Below are positions 44,064 through 51,793 of a stretch of DNA of 64,000 nt, piece after piece. This DNA comes from JASHVB01 sp035535035 (GTDB lineage Bacteria > Pseudomonadota > Alphaproteobacteria > Acetobacterales > Acetobacteraceae). The stretch spans positions 4,281 through 68,280 of the forward strand of contig DATLQW010000105.1 in NCBI GenBank assembly GCA_035535035.1, given 5' to 3'. The notes under the pieces are model-generated. The model saw only the letters and a list, made by a program, of their open reading frames with translations, ran no database searches and was not told where the DNA came from. The position numbers and the translations under genes are program-made. The number at the start of each line of letters is the position of its first letter. Within the stretch, counting starts at the first letter, position 1.

Positions 44064-44849
44064 TCACTCCTGGGCTTCGCCGGCGCGGCAACAGGCATCC
44101 GCGTCCCCGGCAGCCACATACTGTCCGGTCGGATCGACGAAGCCGCCGTCACCATAGCGGTCGTGATGCCGCACCCAATCGGTCAGGTTGCCGTTGATCG
44201 TCTCGTCGCGACCCTTCGGCGTGATATCGAGCACCGCGTATGTGCCGAGGAACATTTCTCCGCCGCGTGCGAAAGCCGAGTAGGTGTGGAAAATGTCGCC
44301 CGCCTCGTCTTTGCAGAATACGCTGCGGCCTGACAGCTCATCGATGCCGACCGGCCTGACCTCGTAGTTGTAGTAGGCCTCGCCCTTCGCCAGTTCATCC
44401 GGCCGGAACGACACGTGGAAGTCGTAGTTGAAGTCGCTGCCACAGGACGACACCCATTTGACACCCCAGCCCATGCGTCGCCGGAACGCTTCGATCTTGG
44501 CCAGTGGCGCGCGCGAAACCACGACATAGCTCACGTCGTGGTGTTCCAGATGCACCAGGGCGCCGCCGATATGGTCGATCTCGAACGAGCACCCGACGCA
44601 ACCCTCGGTCCAGTCCGGGCCGAACATGAAGTGCTTGACGACGAGTTGGCTGCGTCCGGAGAACAGGTCGGCGAGCGTCTGCGGGCCGTCCGGCGTATCG
44701 AACACGTAGGGCTTTGCTAATTTTACCCATGGCAGCGCGCGGCGCGCGGCGTTCAGTTCGTCGCGCATCCGGGTGAATGCCTTCTCTTTGGCGAGGAGCT
44801 GCTTGCGTGCCGCAAGCCACTCATCGCGAGACACGACCTGGTTGTGCAT
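44064..44849 (-). CDS. DUF899 thioredoxin-like protein
   Basis: A 261-residue DUF899 protein with thioredoxin-like fold. VSRDEWLAARKQLLAKEKAFTR, FMFGPDWTEGCVGCSFEID (a CxxC-like CVGC motif), YVVVSRAPLAKIEAFRRRMGW and SSCGSDFNYDFH are all characteristic. Function is not established. It comes third in the ArsR-AHSA1-DUF899 set, separated from AHSA1 by 124 bp with an extragenic palindrome, a common association in proteobacteria. Confidence 0.88.
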   Translation of the reverse strand: MHNQVVSRDEWLAARKQLLAKEKAFTRMRDELNAARRALPWVKLAKPYVFDTPDGPQTLADLFSGRSQLVVKHFMFGPDWTEGCVGCSFEIDHIGGALVHLEHHDVSYVVVSRAPLAKIEAFRRRMGWGVKWVSSCGSDFNYDFHVSFRPDELAKGEAYYNYEVRPVGIDELSGRSVFCKDEAGDIFHTYSAFARGGEMFLGTYAVLDITPKGRDETINGNLTDWVRHHDRYGDGGFVDPTGQYVAAGDADACCRAGEAQE

Positions 44850-44896
44850 GGCTGGATTTCCTCTCGCCAGGCTGGGGTGACTTTCGACGCGGGGTT

Positions 44897-44922
44897 GGCG
44901 GATTGCGCTACGCTTATCCGCC
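44897..44922. repeat. Extragenic palindrome (GGCGGAT...ATCCGCC)
   Basis: GGCGGAT-TGCGCTACGCTT-ATCCGCC, with an inner GCG-CTA-CGC stem. It is of the widespread GGCGGATTGCG-CTTATCCGCC intergenic type seen in many proteobacteria. It lies between the AHSA1 and DUF899 genes. Confidence 0.7.
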
Positions 44923-44973
44923 CTGCGGTGTCGTCGCGATTGCCTCGTCGTTGCAATCGGTCGGATATTTCCA

Positions 44974-45444
44974 TTACGCTGTCGTCAGAATGTATTCGGT
45001 GAAGCGTTCCAGGCAGCTTGTCCAGCCTTGCTGGTGGCTGTCGCGTTCGGGGATCGCCTCGAAGCCGGTCTGGTGCAGGGTGAGCAAGGTCTGCTGGCCT
45101 CGCGCTTCGAAGGTGACGGTGACGCGCATTTCGTGGCCCAGGTTGCCGTTTGCGTCCTCCCAGGCATAGGAAAAGACCAGCCGTTCCGGCTCGGCGATTT
45201 CGCGATAGACTCCGCGCTTGGTGTGCATCGTGCCGTCGGGCGCGCGCATGGCGAGGCGATATGCGCCGCCGGGCCTTGCATCCATCCGGCACGACACCGT
45301 GGTGAAGCCTTGCGGTCCCCACCAACGTGCGGCGTGCTCCGACTGTGTCCACGCCTTGTACACCAGCGCGCGCGGTGCATCGATCAGCCGGGAGACGACC
45401 AGCTCGGGCGATGTCGCGGCGGCGCTACCGGTGCTTGCGGACAT
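44974..45444 (-). CDS. SRPBCC/AHSA1-family protein
   Basis: A 156-residue START-like domain protein: LVVSRLIDAPRALVYKAWTQ, HAARWWGPQGFTTVSCRMD, DARPGGAYRLAMRAPDG and the C-terminal HQQGWTSCLERFTEYI are typical of the AHSA1 (activator of Hsp90 ATPase-like) group. It presumably binds a hydrophobic ligand; none can be assigned. Its start overlaps the end of arsR by 20 bp, so the two are coupled. Confidence 0.87.
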   Translation of the reverse strand: MSASTGSAAATSPELVVSRLIDAPRALVYKAWTQSEHAARWWGPQGFTTVSCRMDARPGGAYRLAMRAPDGTMHTKRGVYREIAEPERLVFSYAWEDANGNLGHEMRVTVTFEARGQQTLLTLHQTGFEAIPERDSHQQGWTSCLERFTEYILTTA

Positions 45445-45778
45445 CGGGCTTTTGTCTCCCTTGCAGCTCATCCAGATAGTCCCCCAGGCGATCGAGGCTC
45501 TGCTCCCAGAACCGGCGATAGTGCTCCAGCCAGTCCGCGGCATCCTTGAGCGGCGCGGCTTCCAGCCGGCACGGCCGCCACTGGGCCGCGCGTCCGCGCG
45601 CGACCAGGCCGGCGCGCTGCAGCACCTTGAGGTGCCTGGAAATGGCGGGAAGGCTCATGTCGAATGGTTCGGCGAGCGCGGTAACGGAGGCCTCGCCGGC
45701 GGCGAGACGCGTCAGGATGGCACGCCGGGTGGGATCGGCGAGTGCGGCGAAGGTTGCGTTGAGTGGGTCTGACGCCAT
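45425..45778 (-). CDS. ArsR-family transcriptional repressor
   Basis: A 117-residue winged-helix regulator: ALADPTRRAILTRLAAGEAS, the recognition helix in MSLPAISRHLKVLQRAGLV and a C-terminal dimer helix. There are no metal-site cysteines (ELCVCDL type), so it is probably a non-metal ArsR of the AHSA1-linked group. It likely represses its own operon through the double palindrome at 45786-45815, only 8 bp upstream of its start codon. Confidence 0.9.
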   Translation of the reverse strand: MASDPLNATFAALADPTRRAILTRLAAGEASVTALAEPFDMSLPAISRHLKVLQRAGLVARGRAAQWRPCRLEAAPLKDAADWLEHYRRFWEQSLDRLGDYLDELQGRQKPDVRKHR

Positions 45779-45785
45779 ATCATGA

Positions 45786-45815
45786 TAACCGGATGGTTAA
45801 GTAACCTATCGGTTA
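45786..45815. promoter_or_regulatory. Double palindromic operator for the ArsR operon
   Basis: Two tandem TAACC-N4-GGTTA palindromes (45786-45799 and 45802-45815) are separated by AG. The whole 30 bp is again an imperfect inverted repeat. Position directly before the arsR start suits an autorepression site overlapping the promoter. Confidence 0.75.
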
Positions 45816-45920
45816 AATATGAGCGATCCTTGGGTCTGTCAACCTCGAATGCTGCCATCCGTAGGGCGGGTGTCGGAGGCGGGCGACGGTCCGAACCGAC
45901 GGAGGCAAGCCGGCGACAGT

Positions 45921-46004
45921 TTCACCGCTGAGCATTCCGAGCAGTCGATGAAACCGCCTGTCGCGGGCGCGTATCGATCGTTCGCCGCGCGCTCCGCGGT
46001 GAAA
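45921..46004. repeat. TTCACCGCGGAGC inverted-repeat element, copy 2
   Basis: Starts TTTCACCGCTGAGCATTCCG and ends GCGCTCCGCGGTGAAAT, a diverged copy of 43921-44016 with the same bounding inverted ends. It lies in the gap between arsR and nrdB (45816-46178). Confidence 0.6.
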
Positions 46005-46091
46005 TCGTCCTGCGCCGCCTCACGCGATGGCCTGCGGCGCTCCCCGTCCCGGCGTCCGGCCCACAAGGAATAGGGTAGCCTGTTCCGCACA

Positions 46092-46109
46092 ACCCCCATA
46101 TGTTGGGGA
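46092..46109. promoter_or_regulatory. Candidate NrdR box upstream of nrdB
   Basis: ACCCCCATATGTTGGGGA is an imperfect palindrome 70 bp before the nrdB start, and a half-similar CCCCCTATCT follows at about 46113. Class I ribonucleotide reductase genes are often repressed by NrdR at paired AT-centred palindromes. The spacing here is shorter than the usual pair, so this is tentative. Confidence 0.4.
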
Positions 46110-46178
46110 AAGCCCCCTATCTCCCTTTCCCGCTCCGGTGCTAGCCTCGGCGCAACCAAGCCACGGAGGAGTCGCAGC

Positions 46179-47240
46179 ATGGACGGCACGGCCCAGACCG
46201 CCGACGAACATCCGGTCCGCTTCGACCTGCTGAGCGAGAACCCGGTCTATAAGCCCTTCCGGTATCCGTGGGCCTACGAGGCCTGGCTCACCCAGCAGCG
46301 CGTCCACTGGCTGCCGGAGGAGGTGCCGCTCGCGGACGATGTGAAGGACTGGCACCGCAACCTCAAGGACGCCGAGCGCAACCTGCTGTCGCAGATTTTC
46401 CGCTTTTTCACCCAGGCCGATGTCGAGGTGAACAACTGCTACATGAAGCACTACGCGCGGGTATTCAAACCGACCGAAGTGCTGATGATGCTGTCCGCCT
46501 TCTCCAACATCGAAACCGTGCACATCGCCGCCTACTCGCATCTGCTCGATACCATCGGCATGCCGGAACTTGAGTATCAGGCGTTCATGAAATACAAGCA
46601 GATGAAGGACAAATACGACTACATGCAGTCCTTCACGGTGGACTCGAAGTTCGAGATTGCCCGCACGCTGGCCGCGTTCGGCGCCTTCACCGAAGGTCTG
46701 CAACTGTTCGCCTCGTTCGCCATTCTGCTGAATTTCCCGCGGTTCGGGAAGATGAAGGGCATGGGCCAGATCGTGACCTGGTCGGTGCGCGACGAATCGC
46801 TGCACTGCAACTCGATCATCAAGCTGTTCCGCACCTTCGTGCAGGAAAACCCGGAGCTGTGGAACGAGGACCTGAAGCGCGAGATCTACATCACCTGCGC
46901 CACCATCGTGGACCACGAGGACGCCTTCATCGACCTGGCGTTCGAGCAAGGCGCGGTGGAGGGACTGACGGCGCCTGAGGTGAAGCAGTACATCCGCTAC
47001 ATCGCGGATCGGCGGCTGGTGCAGCTTGGGCTGAACGCGCTGTACCACGTCTCGAAAAACCCGCTGCCCTGGCTCGACGAGATGCTCAACGCGGTGGAGC
47101 ACACCAATTTCTTCGAAAACCGCGCCACCGAGTACAGCAAAGCCTCGACCATCGGCACGTGGGAGGAAGCGTTCGACGCGCCGGCCGGCGCGCTGGTCGC
47201 GGAAATCACGCGCGACTCCAGCGGCGCGGCGCGCGTCTGA
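46179..47240 (+). CDS. nrdB: Ribonucleotide reductase class Ia beta subunit
   Basis: A 353-residue diiron-tyrosyl protein that supplies the radical for ribonucleotide reduction. Ligands align with the E. coli enzyme: Asp81, Glu112 and His115 (IETVHIAAY), Glu172, Glu206 and His209 (RDESLH); the radical tyrosine is Tyr119. GGAGGAG lies before the ATG. nrdA is not in the window, so the alpha subunit is encoded elsewhere. Confidence 0.93.
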   Translation: MDGTAQTADEHPVRFDLLSENPVYKPFRYPWAYEAWLTQQRVHWLPEEVPLADDVKDWHRNLKDAERNLLSQIFRFFTQADVEVNNCYMKHYARVFKPTEVLMMLSAFSNIETVHIAAYSHLLDTIGMPELEYQAFMKYKQMKDKYDYMQSFTVDSKFEIARTLAAFGAFTEGLQLFASFAILLNFPRFGKMKGMGQIVTWSVRDESLHCNSIIKLFRTFVQENPELWNEDLKREIYITCATIVDHEDAFIDLAFEQGAVEGLTAPEVKQYIRYIADRRLVQLGLNALYHVSKNPLPWLDEMLNAVEHTNFFENRATEYSKASTIGTWEEAFDAPAGALVAEITRDSSGAARV

Positions 47241-47539
47241 ATTATGCGACTCCCGCTCACTACCGCGACATTCCTCTGGCCAAGCCCGAACGCTTCGGCT
47301 AATGATACGAGGTGACGCACGCGGCGAGGCAAAAAACGTGGGAACGGCGCGTTAGTAACGCCTCCTTGATGATTTTGTGACGGAACTCGACACTGTGCTG
47401 GTACAAGATGCTGACGAATGGAGTATGGGATGGAGCGTGCCGCCGCCGGAGGGATCCGACTTTTCCGCGACGAACGGGTTGGCGCGAACCGCTGCCGGCA
47501 TGCCGTGAGACAGTCGGCGCATGAACGAGGTTGCACCAG

Positions 47540-47875
47540 ATGGGGACGACCACGTGGGCAACAGGCGTCACGGGACGACCGGTGAGCCACGCTGACGATG
47601 AGGTTGGACGCGAGCAGAGCAGCAGCAGCAGCAGCGGCGGTGGCGGAGCGCCGCGGTATAGCCGCCGGCTGTCCGACAAGATCCTGATCGCGTTCCATCA
47701 CGCCTGCGACCAGGGCGACTTTGAAGTTGCCGAGCAATTGCTGCATATCCTTGAGATGATGCTGACGCGCCGGCCGCTGACGCCGGACGGCACCAGGCGG
47801 CGCAACATGGAAAGCCTGGTCGCCGCGCATGAGCGGCTCTGGCACCTGCGCCATCCGCACACCGACGAAACCTGA
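47540..47875 (+). CDS. Small conserved helical protein
   Basis: A 111-residue protein. The N-terminal 40 residues hold a Ser6-Gly4 tract encoded by an AGC repeat. The conserved part is RYSRRLSDKILIAFHHACDQ then GDFEVAEQLLHILEMMLTRR and SLVAAHERLWHLRHP, a helical repeat-like pair. Relatives occur widely in Rhodospirillales (from memory); the function is unknown. The start is uncertain: ATG 47540 (GAGG 9 bases before) or GTG 47582. The preceding 47241-47539 shows no supported gene. Confidence 0.72.
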   Translation: MGTTTWATGVTGRPVSHADDEVGREQSSSSSSGGGGAPRYSRRLSDKILIAFHHACDQGDFEVAEQLLHILEMMLTRRPLTPDGTRRRNMESLVAAHERLWHLRHPHTDET

Positions 47876-48016
47876 TCTGGCGGCCTGGGGGCGGCAGCGA
47901 CCGAGGCCCTCCGCCGGTTCCACCCCGGGGCGTTTGCCGGCTCGCGGACGCTTGGCCGCGCCTGCATGCCCTGGCGGCCGGGCGCAATCCACGGCGCTGT
48001 TGCAACAATAGCGACG

Positions 48017-48052
48017 GCCGCTTCCCAGCGATGCTCTGCCGGGAAGCGGCCA
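48017..48052. terminator. Hairpin downstream of the PEP-CTERM gene
   Basis: GGCCGCTTCCC (48017-48027) pairs perfectly with GGGAAGCGGCC (48042-48052) across a 14-base loop. It lies 92 bp beyond the stop of the PEP-CTERM gene on the minus strand and after the small plus-strand gene, so it can serve both. No long U-tract follows. Confidence 0.5.
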
Positions 48053-48143
48053 TTGCATCGGGCGCGGCGACGCGCCCGTCCGTCAGGCCCAGGAGGTTCC
48101 CGAGCGACGCCCGCTATTTTGGGCGTCGCCTGGAATCTGCCTG

Positions 48144-48908
48144 TTACGCCTTCCGGCGCCGGCGAGCCAAGCCAAGCGCGCCAAGCCCGGCGCCCAGCAG
48201 CGACAAGGTTGCCGGTTCGGGTACACCCTGCTTGCCGGTGGTGCCGGTGTAGATATACGCCAGAACCCCAGGCTGTGTGCCGGTATGGTTGTCATAGGTC
48301 GACTCGGAAAAGCCGTTCGGGTCGAGTCCTTCCCAACCGACGAATGTGTGTTGCTGGTTGCCGCCACCTTGAGTTGGGCTCGGGCTGAAGTCGGAGGCGA
48401 TCGCATTGCCGTTCAACAGGCCGGCCAGGTGGACGTCGAAATTGCCAACCTGTGCACAGACAGCCTGCCCTACCGCGTTGCAGGCGGAGTTGCTGGTGGT
48501 TTGGCCATACTCGTCGTCATAGTCGTAGGAAAACAGGTTGCCCGGCGTCAGACTGCCATTCCATTGAAGCTGGTAGATTGAACCCGCTGCAACGGTAATC
48601 GGCCCGACGGAGCCGGTCTTGCCGAGGTTGTCGGCCTGGTAGCCCGTGAAGGAGAAGTTAAGATTGGTGAACGCCTTGCTGCCCGTGTTGACGATGAACA
48701 GGTTTGGCGTGTCGTACTGGGGGGCGCTGGTGTTGGAGTTGAACGCCAGCCCGGTGGTCCCGAACGTACAGTCGATGTTCACTCCGCACTGTGCGTCATA
48801 GGCGCCGTAGATGGCACCGACGATGGTTTTGCCAGCCTGTGCGCCGGACGCCTGGGCCAGCAACAGCAGCGCTGCGACCCCTGTGGTTGTAAGCAGTTGC
48901 GCCTTCAT
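48144..48908 (-). CDS. PEP-CTERM sorting-domain protein with acidic tyrosine cluster
   Basis: A 254-residue exported protein. It has a signal peptide (MKAQLLTTTGVAALLLLAQA, cleavage near residue 25), a beta-rich Asn/Thr/Ser body and a C-terminal PEP-CTERM tag: VPEPATLSLLGAGLGALGLA then RRRR. Exosortase (EpsH) would remove this tag. Tyr128, Tyr130 and Tyr134 sit in the acidic run SYDYDDEYG. GAGGGACG precedes ATG 48908. It is divergent from the TPR-sulfotransferase operon. The exosortase gene is not in the window. Confidence 0.85.
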   Translation of the reverse strand: MKAQLLTTTGVAALLLLAQASGAQAGKTIVGAIYGAYDAQCGVNIDCTFGTTGLAFNSNTSAPQYDTPNLFIVNTGSKAFTNLNFSFTGYQADNLGKTGSVGPITVAAGSIYQLQWNGSLTPGNLFSYDYDDEYGQTTSNSACNAVGQAVCAQVGNFDVHLAGLLNGNAIASDFSPSPTQGGGNQQHTFVGWEGLDPNGFSESTYDNHTGTQPGVLAYIYTGTTGKQGVPEPATLSLLGAGLGALGLARRRRKA

Positions 48909-49009
48909 TTCTCGTCCCTCTGACGTTTTGTTGCCGCAACCCCATTGGGCCGCCACGGCACCCGAAGCACTTTGCGTGCCAACAGGATTTTTCACGTTTT
49001 AACAACAGA

Positions 49010-49029
49010 TTACCGTAGCGAATCGGTAA
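49010..49029. promoter_or_regulatory. 20-bp palindrome in the PEP-CTERM/sulfotransferase intergenic region
   Basis: TTACCG-N8-CGGTAA is a perfect inverted repeat between the divergent PEP-CTERM gene (start 48908) and sulfotransferase operon (start 49193). The size resembles a LuxR-type box or other dimeric regulator site. It could co-regulate both directions. Confidence 0.5.
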
Positions 49030-49192
49030 CGTATTTCAGGCCCTGTAAGGAAATCCGACACAACCGCAACGTCGTGCCGCACGCGCCGGTTGCACAGAAC
49101 ACGCCACATCCCGCTATGGCCGGCCGCACTTATGGCTGGCGCCATGGCGGCGAGGACCTGTATGAGAGCCGATCGTCCCCAAACGAGACAGA

Positions 49193-51160
49193 ATGATGAG
49201 CCAGGCCAGGACCGCTCCGATGCAGCCCATTGCACGGATCTTCGAGGAGGCCGTTCGGCTGCAGCAACGGGGCCGGGTCCGCGAGGCCGCCGGGCGCCAC
49301 GAGATGGTGTTGCGCCAGGACCCGTACCATCTTGGATCACTACAGCTCCTCGGGGTGATCCACGCGCAGCAGGGCAGGCTGGAGCAGGCTCTCGCCCTGC
49401 TCGGCAAGGCGGTGGAGCGGCACCCGTCCGCGTCCGACGCGCATAACAATATAGGGATGATCCTGCAGGCGATGGACCGTAACGCCGACGCGGTCGCGCA
49501 TTACGAGAAAGCACTGGCGATCAATCCGCGATATGCGGTCGCATGCAACAATATGGGCATCGCGCTCGCCAGCCTGGACCGGCATGACGAAGCGATCGCC
49601 AGCTATCGGCGCGCGCTGACGATCCAGCCGCGCTATCCCGAAGCGATGAACAACCTCGGCAGCGCCTTGCAGGCCACGCAGCAATACCCCGAGGCGGCCG
49701 GGCAGTTGGCTGCCGCGCTGGCGTTGCGGCCGGACTTTCACGAGGCTCGGATGAACCTCGGCATGGTGCTGGCCGCCATGAACCGCCTTGACGACGCGAT
49801 CGCCGAGTTGCGCGCGGTGCTTCGGGCCCGGCCGGACGATTTCGTCGCGCACCTGAACCTGGCAGGATTGCTGCAAGGGATGAACCGGCACGACGATGCT
49901 CTGGTGCATTACACCAGGGCGCGCGACGCCCGGCCCGGCGACGCGGCGGCTGAGGCCGGCCTGGGCGTGGCCCTGTTGGAGATGGGCCGGATCGACGCAG
50001 CCCGGCAGTGCTTCGAGCGCGCCCTCTCGATCGATCCGCGGCATGCCCGGTACTATGCCAATCTGGCCAACACGCTGCGCTTCACCCACGACAACCGGCA
50101 TTTGGCGGCAATGCTTGCGTTGACGCAGGACCGGTCTTCGCTTGCCGACGAACAGCAGATCTTTCTGGACTTCAGTCTCGGCAAGGCGCTCGCCGACATC
50201 GGCGAACACGAGCGGTCGTTTCAGCATCTGGTGCGGGCCAACGCGCTCAAACGCCAGTCGGGGTATGACGAGGCCAGAATGCTCGGTCCGGTTGAACGAG
50301 CGCATCACGTCTTCACCCCCGCGCTGATGCGACGCCACGAAGGCGCGGGACATCCGTCGCCGGTGCCGATCTTCATCGTCGGGATGCCCCGTTCGGGTTC
50401 GACGCTGGTCGAACAGATCCTGGCGAGCCATCCGCTGGTGTTCGCCGCGGGAGAAGTCCTGGCGTTTCGCCAGGCGATGCGGGCGGCCGGCGCACACACC
50501 CGGACGCAGCCGTTTCCCGATAGCGTTCCCAGCCTGACGGACCCTCAGATTCGCGATGTGGCGGCACGCTACCTCACGGCGATGCAGGCGATGGTGCCGG
50601 CTGACGCGCACCCGGCGCCGCGCTCCGGGACACAGCGCATAACCGACAAGATGCTGTTCAATTTCCGCTGTGTGGGCCTGATTCACCTGGCGTTCCCCAA
50701 TGCCCGGATCATTCACACCTGCCGGAATCCGATCGATACCTGCCTTTCCTGCTTTGCATTGAATTTCCTGAACAGCCCGCAGATGTACGATCTTGGCGAG
50801 CTGGGCCGCTACTACCGGGCGTACACCGAACTGATGCAGCATTGGAGGAGCCTGCTGCCTCCCGGCGTGATGCTCGATGTGCATTACGAGGATATGGTTG
50901 CTGACTTCGAGCCGCAGGCAAGGCGGATGATCGCGCATTGCGGGCTCGAATGGGACCCCGCGTGCCTGGCGTTCCACACGACTCAACGGCCGGTGAAGAC
51001 GCTGAGCGTTGCGCAGGTGCGCCAGCCGGTTTACCGCAGTTCGGTGGGGCGCTGGCGGCCGCGGGACGACCTGCTGAGGCCGCTGCTGGACGCGCTCGGC
51101 CCGGCGCTCGTGGCGGGGCATCCGCGCCAACCGCCCGGTCGCGAAGCACCTGGACCTTAG
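49193..51160 (+). CDS. TPR-repeat sulfotransferase 1
   Basis: A 655-residue cytoplasmic protein. Residues about 12-290 form eight or so TPR repeats (e.g. AHNNIGMILQAMDRNADAVA, ACNNMGIALASLDRHDEAIA). The C-terminal 270 residues are a PAPS-dependent sulfotransferase with loop GMPRSGSTLVEQIL (397-410), the 3'-phosphate motif ARIIHTCRNPIDTCLS and a C-terminal YRSSVGRWR motif. This layout resembles bacterial protein-tyrosine sulfotransferase-like enzymes. No signal peptide. It leads an operon; the oxygenase gene starts 6 bp later. An alternative start is Met2. Confidence 0.85.
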   Translation: MMSQARTAPMQPIARIFEEAVRLQQRGRVREAAGRHEMVLRQDPYHLGSLQLLGVIHAQQGRLEQALALLGKAVERHPSASDAHNNIGMILQAMDRNADAVAHYEKALAINPRYAVACNNMGIALASLDRHDEAIASYRRALTIQPRYPEAMNNLGSALQATQQYPEAAGQLAAALALRPDFHEARMNLGMVLAAMNRLDDAIAELRAVLRARPDDFVAHLNLAGLLQGMNRHDDALVHYTRARDARPGDAAAEAGLGVALLEMGRIDAARQCFERALSIDPRHARYYANLANTLRFTHDNRHLAAMLALTQDRSSLADEQQIFLDFSLGKALADIGEHERSFQHLVRANALKRQSGYDEARMLGPVERAHHVFTPALMRRHEGAGHPSPVPIFIVGMPRSGSTLVEQILASHPLVFAAGEVLAFRQAMRAAGAHTRTQPFPDSVPSLTDPQIRDVAARYLTAMQAMVPADAHPAPRSGTQRITDKMLFNFRCVGLIHLAFPNARIIHTCRNPIDTCLSCFALNFLNSPQMYDLGELGRYYRAYTELMQHWRSLLPPGVMLDVHYEDMVADFEPQARRMIAHCGLEWDPACLAFHTTQRPVKTLSVAQVRQPVYRSSVGRWRPRDDLLRPLLDALGPALVAGHPRQPPGREAPGP

Positions 51161-51166
51161 CCTGCC

Positions 51167-51793
51167 ATGGCGACCCTGGCCGATGCCAAATACACGGGAC
51201 TGTTCGCCTCGCCGCTGCTGGCCTATCAGTGGCCCGAGGCCGGCGAAATGAATGGGCCGCTATGCGCCAGCATCGTCGCGCAGGCCGCGCGGGACCCGGG
51301 CGACGTCAAGACCAATGTCGGAGGCTGGCACTCGGAAGCCGGACGCCTGGAGTTCTGTGGCGATGCCGGCAAGCGGCTGATCCGGCACATGTACGAGATG
51401 GCGGACGAAATGACCCGGCGGGTCCTGGCCGAGTACGACCAACCGCCGCGGCAGATGCGCTGGACGCTGCACGCCTGGGCCAATCTCAATCCTCCCGGGG
51501 CGTTCAACCGGGTGCACACGCATCCCGGTTCGACCTGGTCCGGCACCTATTACGTCGATCCCGGCGACCCGACCGATGACGACGAAGGAACACCGATCCA
51601 CTTGTTCGACCCATGCCAGGGACGCGCCAACACGCTGCTGCCGCCCCTGGTTCCATCCAGCTATCTCATCCGCCCCGAACCCGGGCTGATGATCCTGTTT
51701 CCGAGCTACTTGCCGCACATGGTTTTCGCCCATCGCGGCAATCGCCCGCGCATCTCAGTCGCCTTCAACCTGCGCAAGGAACCATATCCGTGA
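51167..51793 (+). CDS. 2OG-Fe(II) oxygenase-like protein (TIGR02466 type)
   Basis: A 208-residue protein of the putative 2OG-Fe(II) oxygenase family. It begins GLFASPLLAYQWPEAGEMNG, has LHAWANLNPPGAFNRVHTHP then GSTWSGTYYVDPGD (His117, His119 and an Asp) and ends LILFPSYLPHMVFAHRGNRP then RISVAFNLR, with the second-shell His and the 2OG-binding Arg. It probably hydroxylates a protein or small molecule. It is sandwiched between two TPR-sulfotransferases, 6 bp after one and overlapping the other (GTGA). Confidence 0.82.
   Translation: MATLADAKYTGLFASPLLAYQWPEAGEMNGPLCASIVAQAARDPGDVKTNVGGWHSEAGRLEFCGDAGKRLIRHMYEMADEMTRRVLAEYDQPPRQMRWTLHAWANLNPPGAFNRVHTHPGSTWSGTYYVDPGDPTDDDEGTPIHLFDPCQGRANTLLPPLVPSSYLIRPEPGLMILFPSYLPHMVFAHRGNRPRISVAFNLRKEPYP

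Noticed and set aside
47299..47450. Minus-strand peptide YQHSVEFRHKIIKEALLTRR upstream of the small helical protein
   Set aside because: Looks somewhat coding-like but has no start context, no recognised family and only a short run.
49340..51130. A 596-residue minus-strand frame antisense to TPR-sulfotransferase 1
   Set aside because: No motifs and shadow-like composition; the sense strand has clear TPR and PAPS motifs.
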